From positions 1 to 12,786 of the forward strand of contig CANHHS010000039.1 in NCBI GenBank assembly GCA_947460445.1: 12,786 bases of DNA, written 5' to 3'. How positions within the stretch are numbered: position 1 is the stretch's first letter; each line of letters begins with the position of its first letter. The notes under the pieces were generated by a model. That model did no database searches. It worked only from the letters and a program-made list of their open reading frames with translations, and was not told the DNA's origin. This stretch comes from Opitutia bacterium. Its GTDB lineage: Bacteria; Verrucomicrobiota; Verrucomicrobiia; Opitutales; UBA953. The position numbers and the translations under genes are program-made. This document shows positions 7,530 through 12,786 of this stretch, in pieces.

Positions 7530-8390
7530 TCAGAAGCGCACGCGACCAACAAGCCCCGCGCGTGCACCACGTCCAGGATCGACCTCGGTCTCGGTTACAC
7601 CCACCTGAAAACGCATCTGACTATCGAGTTCCCAGCCGAGCGTCGCACGCAAACTCCAGGAGCCAGAGACCCATGCATAGCCAAGATCCGCATAGAGTCG
7701 CTGGTCGAGTAAACGCGTCTCCTGCCCGGCGAGATTCTCCAGCCTAGTCTCCTCGCCATCGTAACCAACAGTCGTAAAGACCTCACCGGTGGACTCAAGC
7801 TGACGTGCCAGTACCAGCGATTTCCGACCCGTAGATAAAGACCACTCAGGTGCAAAGGCCCATCGGAAGGTCGGTACAACGAGAAACAAATCCGACTCCA
7901 TCTCTCGGCTCTCGATCAAGAAGAGGTAACCAAGCGTGAATGTTTCACTCATTTTCCATGAGGAACCACCTACAAAGGATACGGCGATACCTTCCTCGGG
8001 CCCGGCCGCGTCGGCGGTGCGTGAACTCATCTCAAGCGCGTAGAAGCGTGACGGTCCACCTGCCTGCGGCGGACGATGCGACAGCACCAAACCGAGGTCG
8101 AGCTCGCGGACTGACTCCAGTCGCGGCAGGCCGACCAGGGTACCGGGAAGAAGATTGTGCCCCTCGGCACCAACCGCTCCCGAGAGGGAGAGTTGCCAAT
8201 CACGCAGCTGTGTAAGTTGTGTCAGCACCTCGACGCGCACCCCGCTAGAATCGAGTGAAAGTCCATCCTGTCCGCCGCCAACATCGCGACGCACCCGCGC
8301 GCTGAAGACCCAAGTATTACCGAGGTCCGCGGGACGAGGCGGCTCAGCAAGTAACGGGGCGACAAGAAGTAGAGGCAAGAGACGTCGCAT
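7530..8390 (-). CDS. Predicted outer-membrane beta-barrel protein, function unknown
   Basis: A 286-residue protein beginning with a short classical signal peptide (MRRLLPLLLVAPLLA, cleavage before EPPRP). Many stretches alternate polar and hydrophobic/aromatic residues (WVFSARVRRDV, WQLSLSGAVGAEG, FTLGYLFLIES, RLYADLGYAWVSGSWSLRATLG). It ends in GLVGRVRF, and a C-terminal Phe after alternating residues is the usual Bam-recognition signature of outer-membrane barrels. I do not recognise the exact family; it resembles generic barrels of unknown function and no enzymatic motif is seen. It is divergent from trpA, with 89 bp between start codons, and is followed on the same strand by tRNA-Leu. No strong Shine-Dalgarno sequence precedes the ATG at 8388-8390. 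Confidence 0.7.
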   Translation of the reverse strand: MRRLLPLLLVAPLLAEPPRPADLGNTWVFSARVRRDVGGGQDGLSLDSSGVRVEVLTQLTQLRDWQLSLSGAVGAEGHNLLPGTLVGLPRLESVRELDLGLVLSHRPPQAGGPSRFYALEMSSRTADAAGPEEGIAVSFVGGSSWKMSETFTLGYLFLIESREMESDLFLVVPTFRWAFAPEWSLSTGRKSLVLARQLESTGEVFTTVGYDGEETRLENLAGQETRLLDQRLYADLGYAWVSGSWSLRATLGWELDSQMRFQVGVTETEVDPGRGARAGLVGRVRF

Positions 8391-8396
8391 AGGCGT

Positions 8397-8424
8397 ATCG
8401 TCTTGGTTAAGCCGGCTGGGTCAA
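8397..8424 (-). promoter_or_regulatory. Candidate sigma70-type promoter for the beta-barrel gene
   Basis: On the minus strand TTGACC (8419-8424) matches the -35 consensus at five of six bases. It is followed after 16-17 bases by GACGAT or ACGATA (8396-8402), a poor -10 box. Transcription would begin within a few bases of the ATG. The spacer contains the 8-bp palindrome AGCCGGCT. The -35 match is the only good part of this call. Confidence 0.25.
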
Positions 8425-8479
8425 GATGTAGCGGTCTTTTCGCTTCCCCTGACAGGGCCGCTCCGCTTGCATCGCTGGG

Positions 8480-9283
8480 ATGAGTCGTCTCGCCCAAACC
8501 TTTGCCCGCTGTAAGTCCGAAGGACGCGCCGCGTTTGTGAGCTATACCTGTGCAGGCGATCCCGACGGCCCCACCTCGACCGCTGTCTTAATTGCGTTGG
8601 CAGAGAATGGTGCCGACATCCTCGAAGTCGGTGTCCCTTTCTCCGATCCGCTTGCAGATGGATTAACCAACCAACTTGCTGCACAGCGCGCGCTCGAAAG
8701 CGGCATGACCCACAAGGGACTTCTCGAGGTCTTACGTAATGTACGTGCGAAGACCGACAAGCCACTCGTGCTATACACCTACTACAATCTCTTGCTCTCC
8801 GGTGGACTCACCCAGACCTGTGCAGCACTCAAGGCAGCCGGTGCAGATGCTTTACTGACTTTGGACTGCCCTCCTGAAGAGGCTACCGAGTTAATGGCCG
8901 CATCCAAAGCAGCGGGCTTAGAAAATATTTTTATTGTCGCACCCACCACACCTCCTGAACGCATCGCGAAAATCGCCAAAGATGCTTCCGGATTTATTTA
9001 TTACGTCTCTCGTTCGGGTGTAACCGGAGAGCGCGCGGATTTAGCGGCCAACCTGAAAGATGCCGTGGCCGAAATTCGTAAGCATACCCAACTACCCGTG
9101 TGCGTCGGATTTGGTATTTCGACGTCCGCCCAAGTTCAAACCGTCGCTGCGGTGGCAGATGGCGTAGTGGTCGGCAGCGCCTTGGTTAACGTCGTTGCCG
9201 AGCACAAAGACGCCAAAGGGAAGACGGCCGAGGCCGTGGCCATGAAAGTCCGCGACTTAGTTTCAGGCTTAAAAAAGGCGTAA
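8480..9283 (+). CDS. trpA: Tryptophan synthase alpha subunit
   Basis: TrpA cleaves indole-3-glycerol phosphate to indole and glyceraldehyde 3-phosphate, and passes indole to TrpB for the last step of tryptophan synthesis in the cytoplasm. The protein has 267 residues, the family norm, and forms a TIM barrel. FVSYTCAGDP (19-28) is the standard N-terminal strand. Catalytic Glu49 in LEVGVPFSDPLADG and Asp60 fall at exactly the E. coli numbers. YYVSRSGVTG and the phosphate-binding loop VGFGIS are present. Position 62, nearly always Pro (ADGP), is Leu here. No other trp gene is adjacent, so the pathway genes are at least partly dispersed. The gene ends inside an intrinsic terminator and so may be transcribed alone. 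The divergent neighbour is the beta-barrel gene. Confidence 0.97.
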   Translation: MSRLAQTFARCKSEGRAAFVSYTCAGDPDGPTSTAVLIALAENGADILEVGVPFSDPLADGLTNQLAAQRALESGMTHKGLLEVLRNVRAKTDKPLVLYTYYNLLLSGGLTQTCAALKAAGADALLTLDCPPEEATELMAASKAAGLENIFIVAPTTPPERIAKIAKDASGFIYYVSRSGVTGERADLAANLKDAVAEIRKHTQLPVCVGFGISTSAQVQTVAAVADGVVVGSALVNVVAEHKDAKGKTAEAVAMKVRDLVSGLKKA

Positions 9284-9301
9284 AAACAGTTTTCGCCTTT
9301 T
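9273..9301 (+). terminator. Intrinsic terminator after trpA
   Basis: GGCG (9277-9280) pairs with CGCC (9294-9297). Inside it, after a bulged T, AAAA (9282-9285) pairs with TTTT (9290-9293) around a short ACAG loop. Flanking A-run 9273-9276 and T-run 9298-9301 extend the pairing and supply the U-tract. The hairpin overlaps the last trpA codons and stop. It separates trpA transcription from the pyrB group, although the short GC core means some read-through is possible. Confidence 0.65.
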
Positions 9302-9338
9302 GCCTTGCCAGAAGGGGGCTGGTTTCCACGCTCAACTT

Positions 9339-9360
9339 GGTTCCGACTTGAGTCGGGGCC
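9339..9360 (+). promoter_or_regulatory. Hairpin in the pyrB 5' leader
   Basis: GGTTCCGAC (9339-9347) and GTCGGGGCC (9352-9360) pair over nine positions as RNA (seven Watson-Crick pairs and two G-U) around a UUGA tetraloop, ending 16 bases before the pyrB ATG. The only ribosome-site-like bases, CGGA near 9365-9368, lie just behind it. This placement could tune pyrB translation. It has no T-run, so it is not an intrinsic terminator. Regulation by pyrimidines is not shown. Confidence 0.4.
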
Positions 9361-9376
9361 ATCACGGAAAAACCGC

Positions 9377-10318
9377 ATGGCCACCCGAAACACCTGGAAG
9401 CAAAAAGACCTAACCGGCATCGAGACACTATCCCGAGCCGAAATAGACCAAATTTTTGCCCAAGCGGATCGCCTTCTCCCCACGCTCGACCAAGAGCAAA
9501 GTCCGCCACTCCTGCGTGGCCGAACCATTGTTAATCTGTTCCTCGAGCCGAGTACACGCACACGCACTGCCTTCGAAATCTCTGCTAAGCGACTCGGAGC
9601 CGAAGTCGTTTCCATCAACACAACGGGCTCCTCACTCGTCAAAGGTGAAACCCTACGCGACACCGCCCTCAACATTCAGGCGCTCAAAGCAGACGCCATT
9701 GTCCTTCGCCACAGCTCGGCCGGAGCCGCCGCATACCTCGGGCGAGCTTTAGATATCTCGGTAATCAATGCAGGCGATGGCGCTCACGAACACCCCACCC
9801 AAGCACTGCTCGACGCGTATACGCTTAAGCGGAAGTTTGGTAAGACCGATGGACTCAAGGTTACCATCCTTGGCGACATCCTCTTCAGTCGCGTCGCACG
9901 CTCCGACATCCTCTGCCTCGCGAAACTCGGCGTCGAGGTGACACTCGCGGGTCCAGCCACACTTGTCCCTGCCCGTCTCGCTGAGGCCTTCCCCGGCGTG
10001 CGCATCGAACGCAACTTGCGTAAAGCACTCTCCAGCGCCGACGCCGTGATGCTCTTACGCATCCAGCACGAACGCCAAACGACGACCCACTTCCCATCGC
10101 TGGCTGAGTACACCTCACAGTTTGGACTCAACGAAGCGCGCGCATCATGGCTCAAGCCAAAGGCCATCATCATGCATCCAGGACCTATTAACCGCGGGGT
10201 CGAAGTCGAAAGTGCCCTCGCCGATGGATCACGCTCTGTCATTTTAAGTCAAGTCACCCACGGGGTCGCTATTCGCATGGCGGTCCTCCACCTCTGTATC
10301 GGAGCACGCGCACGATGA
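9377..10318 (+). CDS. pyrB: Aspartate transcarbamoylase catalytic subunit
   Basis: PyrB condenses carbamoyl phosphate with aspartate to N-carbamoylaspartate, the committed step of UMP synthesis. Start chosen at ATG 9377 (313 residues), behind a CGGA-like ribosome site. The frame extends to TTG at 9305, but that stretch holds the leader hairpin and reads as unlike a PyrB N-terminus. The carbamoyl-phosphate loop FLEPSTRTRTAFE has S59-T-R-T-R63, SLVKGETLRDT carries the loop Lys89, NAGDGAHEHPTQALLD contains the active-site His-Pro-Thr-Gln, and MHPGPINRGVE is the aspartate-side motif. Wording such as SRVARSDIL and SQVTHGVAIRMAVL is close to the Pseudomonas class that assembles with PyrC'. It overlaps the next gene by ATGA. 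No pyrI regulatory-chain gene is seen. Confidence 0.96.
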   Translation: MATRNTWKQKDLTGIETLSRAEIDQIFAQADRLLPTLDQEQSPPLLRGRTIVNLFLEPSTRTRTAFEISAKRLGAEVVSINTTGSSLVKGETLRDTALNIQALKADAIVLRHSSAGAAAYLGRALDISVINAGDGAHEHPTQALLDAYTLKRKFGKTDGLKVTILGDILFSRVARSDILCLAKLGVEVTLAGPATLVPARLAEAFPGVRIERNLRKALSSADAVMLLRIQHERQTTTHFPSLAEYTSQFGLNEARASWLKPKAIIMHPGPINRGVEVESALADGSRSVILSQVTHGVAIRMAVLHLCIGARAR

Positions 10319-11604
10319 ACGCCCCTGACCCTACCCCACTCTGGATACGCGACGCACGCGTCATCGACCCGACTTCAGGACGTGACGAGGCACGCGCTGA
10401 CCTCTTCGTTAAAGACGGCCTCATCGTCGAACGCCTCTCACCGAAAGACCAAAAATCCGCCCGTCGCATCAACGGCAAAGGCCTCGTCGCTGCACCCGGT
10501 TTTATCGATCTCAATTGCCGCTTAGGTGAACCTGGCCGTCCATCGCGCGAGACCATTCGTACCGGCACGCTGGCAGCAGCGGCAGGTGGATTCACCACCG
10601 TATTAACGATGCCCGATACGTCACCCTGCGTGGACAACGCTGGGACGCTTCAACTCATCCGCGAAATCTGCTCACGCGACGCGTCTGTCCGCGTCATTCC
10701 CGCAGGCACATTAACCAAGGGTCACGAAGGTAAAGCTCTCGCGCCCCTCGGCTCCCTCGCCAAAGCCGGCGTCTTAGCCGTAACCGATACGATTTCTGGC
10801 GTACAAAATAATGAGATTATGCGCCGGGCTCTGGAGTACGCAGCGATGTTCGGACTCGTTGTACTCGATCACTGCCAAGACAGCAGCATGACCGATGGCG
10901 CCCAAATGCACGAAGGCGCTATCTCGCTGCGCCTCGGACTACGTGGCTTCCCGAGTGCATCCGAAGACATTGTCGCTGCGAGCGACTGCGCCCTCGCCGA
11001 ACTCACCGGTGCACGTATCCACCTGCAACACCTGTCATCATCGCGCACAGTTGAAACTGTTCGACGTGCCCGTTCGCGCGGAGCACAGGTTACCGCCGAA
11101 GTCTCGCCCCTACACCTGCTCCTAACGGACGCCGCTCTTGTGGGTTACGACACACGACTTAAACTCAACCCTCCCTTACGTGAAGAGTCCGATCGCCAAG
11201 CTCTGCTCGCCGCTTTAGCCGAGGGTGTCATCAGCGTCATTGCGTCAGACCACTCACCCTATCACGCAACGGATAAAGACTGCGAATTTGACCAAGCGCC
11301 TTTCGGTGCCTCCACTATCGAAGTAGCCTTCTCAGCTGCCTACGAAGCCGCAGTACTCAGCGGAGCCATTGACCTACCAACGCTCATTGCGCGACTCACC
11401 TCAGGCCCAGCCAGTGTCCTAAAACTCGAAGCAGGAAGCTTACGGGCAGGCACACCGGCTGATATCGTCTTGCTGGATCTCAAATCCAAATGGACCCCAA
11501 CCGCTAAGAACCAACATTCACTCGGCGGAAACAATCCACTCATCGGTCGAACACTCCACGGTAAAGTTGCCGGTACATTTGTCGGCGGACGGCAAGTCGC
11601 CTAA
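10315..11604 (+). CDS. pyrC': Dihydroorotase homologue, probably non-catalytic (PyrC'/PyrX-like)
   Basis: A 429-residue member of the dihydroorotase/amidohydrolase family with full-length beta-sandwich and barrel. Active enzymes have D-x-H-x-H-x-R-E-P here; this one reads D65-L-N67-C-R69-L-G-E-P, so both metal-binding His are lost. The usual DDG motif reads TDTISG (157-162), PHH reads P265-L-H, DHAPH reads D312-H-S-P-Y316, and GLET reads TIEV. Still present are H186 (DHCQD), H239 (LQHLSS), NPPLR (285-289) and D312. The start overlaps the pyrB stop by 4 bp. In Pseudomonas an inactive PyrC' overlapping pyrB in the same way is needed to assemble aspartate transcarbamoylase, and its motif also begins DLN. 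I infer the same structural role here, with a true pyrC elsewhere. Automated annotation would probably call it dihydroorotase. Confidence 0.88.
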   Translation: MNAPDPTPLWIRDARVIDPTSGRDEARADLFVKDGLIVERLSPKDQKSARRINGKGLVAAPGFIDLNCRLGEPGRPSRETIRTGTLAAAAGGFTTVLTMPDTSPCVDNAGTLQLIREICSRDASVRVIPAGTLTKGHEGKALAPLGSLAKAGVLAVTDTISGVQNNEIMRRALEYAAMFGLVVLDHCQDSSMTDGAQMHEGAISLRLGLRGFPSASEDIVAASDCALAELTGARIHLQHLSSSRTVETVRRARSRGAQVTAEVSPLHLLLTDAALVGYDTRLKLNPPLREESDRQALLAALAEGVISVIASDHSPYHATDKDCEFDQAPFGASTIEVAFSAAYEAAVLSGAIDLPTLIARLTSGPASVLKLEAGSLRAGTPADIVLLDLKSKWTPTAKNQHSLGGNNPLIGRTLHGKVAGTFVGGRQVA

Positions 11605-11607
11605 ACC

Positions 11608-12543
11608 ATGGAAGGACTCAGCGCCATCCCTTGGAGCCGTCTAGACGCCTGGGGATGGTCCTTCATCGGCATAACCCTCACCTTGGTTTTGGTTGGCGGC
11701 TGGAGACTCTACGCAGGTGAAGCCACTGCCTCGGCAACAATTTTGGCTGAAACGAGTCATCGGCATTACCGAATGCTACTTCGGACAATCAGCACACTAT
11801 CCTTCATACTCGTCTTCGGGGCACTCTTCTCCGCAGATGGCCAAGCACTCTTATACCAACTCATCAAACCAGTACTGAAGTTTTTTAAAGCAAGCAACCA
11901 AGGCAGCTTCCGGACTGAAAACATGTCTTTGGTTTTTACAGCAGGCTTCATTGCGCAACTTCTCGCAGCAGGCATACTCCTACTTCTCGCCCAAGCTTTC
12001 CCAGGCTTTATCCATGTTCAGCCTGACGGCAGCGATCGTAACAAACTCTACTTCAATCGTGCAGACATCTTCAGGCTTCTGGGCCTCTTTGCGGCTTGCT
12101 CATGCCTGTTGGCGATTGCGTCCATCTTATGGTCCTTGTTTGCGCAGATTGCGGCCACACAAGGACAAAATCTGCCTGACGATATTCAAGACGTCGTACA
12201 ACTCGTAGCTCACTGGAACGGCCCGAGCTGGGTCCTGAGTATACTCTTCCTGAGTGTAACCGTGGGGGCACCGTTGATTGAAGAAATTGGTTTTCGTGGA
12301 ATCATTTATCCCGCACTGCGTGATGCCATTCCTCGCGGCTGGGCCATTGCACTCACCGGCATTCTCTTCGGAAGCATGCATGGCAATCTTGCTGCCTTGC
12401 TACCTATCTCCGTCATGGGTGCATGGCTTTGCATCGTCCGCGACCGCTTCGGTCTCGGCACGTGCATCCTTCTCCATGCGATGAATAACGCATGGACTAT
12501 TTTCTGGCTGATTGCCGCACCGGAGATTGCTACCAAGCTCTAA
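11608..12543 (+). CDS. CPBP-family intramembrane glutamic/metal-type protease (Abi/Rce1-like)
   Basis: A 311-residue polytopic inner-membrane protein with about seven or eight hydrophobic segments. The C-terminal CPBP (Rce1-like) domain has all the signature motifs: E225-E226-I-G-F-R230 (EExxxR), F254-G-S-M-H258 (FxxxH) and H290-A-M-N-N294 (HxxxN). It should therefore be an active membrane endoprotease; the substrate is unknown. In other bacteria this family covers bacteriocin self-immunity, protein processing and stress roles. The N-terminal half (1-200), with its own helices and a soluble stretch at about 135-150, is less conserved. It starts 3 bp after the pyrC' stop and ends 1 bp before the thiL ATG, so it is expressed as part of this operon. 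No link to pyrimidine or thiamine synthesis is known to me. Confidence 0.88.
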   Translation: MEGLSAIPWSRLDAWGWSFIGITLTLVLVGGWRLYAGEATASATILAETSHRHYRMLLRTISTLSFILVFGALFSADGQALLYQLIKPVLKFFKASNQGSFRTENMSLVFTAGFIAQLLAAGILLLLAQAFPGFIHVQPDGSDRNKLYFNRADIFRLLGLFAACSCLLAIASILWSLFAQIAATQGQNLPDDIQDVVQLVAHWNGPSWVLSILFLSVTVGAPLIEEIGFRGIIYPALRDAIPRGWAIALTGILFGSMHGNLAALLPISVMGAWLCIVRDRFGLGTCILLHAMNNAWTIFWLIAAPEIATKL

Positions 12544-12544
12544 G

Positions 12545-12786
12545 ATGTCTGCCATCGCTCGAGAAACCACCGACAGCGCGAACCATTTAGGGGAGCGAGA
12601 GCTGATTGACCGTATTGTTAACGCACTCGGCGCAGCCTGCCCACTGGCACCCCGTGGACCTGGCGGGGACTGCGCACACCTCATCACACAGACCGATCGA
12701 CTTTACCGTATCGTTACGATCGACGGCGTGATTTTAGGTAGACACTTTGATCTATCAACTGCGCCCGAAGCAGCGGGACGTAAACT
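12545..12786 (+). CDS. thiL: Thiamine-monophosphate kinase, N-terminal part (3' partial)
   Basis: The first 80 codons of a ThiL-like protein, running off the right edge. ThiL phosphorylates thiamine monophosphate to the active cofactor thiamine diphosphate. GERELIDRIV (16-25) matches the family start (GEFxLI). RGPGGDCAHL (37-46) stands where GIGDDCAVL is usual. TIDGVILGRHFD (58-69) corresponds to TTDxLVEGVHF, and PEAAGRKL (74-81, last codon split by the edge) to the following helix. One Asp of the Mg/ATP-binding DD pair is Gly41 while Asp42 is kept. The ATG lies 1 bp after the protease stop, so it is co-transcribed. Identity is likely from spacing and order of motifs, but only a quarter of the protein is visible. 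Confidence 0.8.
   Translation, partial: MSAIARETTDSANHLGERELIDRIVNALGAACPLAPRGPGGDCAHLITQTDRLYRIVTIDGVILGRHFDLSTAPEAAGRK

Noticed and set aside
7395..7712. Plus-strand open frame of 105 codons beginning MPPAGLEPARC
   Set aside because: Its first third is the antisense of tRNA-Leu. The PPAGLEPAR... wording is a well-known false protein from antisense tRNA, and the rest overlaps the beta-barrel gene.
8431..8462. AGCGG...CCGCT pairing before trpA as a trp leader attenuator
   Set aside because: The arms are five bases with a large asymmetric loop. There is no leader peptide with Trp codons and no T-run, so an attenuator is not supported.
9305..9376. N-terminal extension of PyrB from a TTG start
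   Set aside because: The extension passes through the leader hairpin, encodes sequence unlike PyrB N-termini, and the ATG at 9377 has a better start context. A short extension like that of Pseudomonas PyrB cannot be fully excluded.
9136..9675. Minus-strand 179-codon open frame spanning trpA-pyrB
   Set aside because: It is antisense to the ends of two well-supported genes and to their terminator; the translation is Arg/Ser-rich and matches no recognisable family.

Overview
The window looks like a piece of a Gram-negative chromosome. It has outer-membrane beta-barrel and lipoprotein genes and a complete RND efflux pump. The tRNA has no encoded CCA end, Shine-Dalgarno sequences are mostly weak, and an aspartate transcarbamoylase gene is fused by a 4-bp overlap to a dihydroorotase homologue. 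Gene content and protein style fit Verrucomicrobiota of the Opitutales type best. This assignment is an inference from memory of such proteins and was not tested by any search.

Layout: bases 2-121 hold the last 39 codons of an unidentified plus-strand gene. Bases 122-451 contain no gene and are a mosaic of simple repeats: 9-mers, a GGCT/CTGG tetramer array, AGC-starting 8/9-mers, then tandem heptamers and a polypyrimidine tract. Bases 452-6081 on the minus strand are a compact tripartite efflux operon transcribed right to left: lipoprotein membrane-fusion adaptor, then RND permease, then outer-membrane lipoprotein channel, with junctions of 3 bp and a 4-bp overlap. Just upstream on the same strand is a small DUF3147-like membrane protein (6175-6513). 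Divergent from it is a secreted Sel1-repeat protein (6610-7377). That gene converges on a tRNA-Leu(UAA) (7396-7476, minus), which follows a predicted outer-membrane beta-barrel gene (7530-8390, minus).

From 8480 to the right edge everything is on the plus strand and metabolic. trpA is followed by a good intrinsic terminator. Then come pyrB, pyrC', a CPBP-family membrane protease gene and the start of thiL, joined by a 4-bp overlap, a 3-bp gap and a 1-bp gap. These four very probably form one operon with translational coupling.

The most interesting point is the dihydroorotase homologue beside pyrB. Its metal-binding H-x-H motif is N-C-R and several other active-site positions are changed. It therefore resembles the non-catalytic PyrC' subunit that Pseudomonas uses to assemble aspartate transcarbamoylase, and a functional pyrC should lie elsewhere. 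The repeat mosaic at the left is the other unusual element. I found no clear evidence of a new defence, mobile or CRISPR system, and no transposase, integrase or phage gene.
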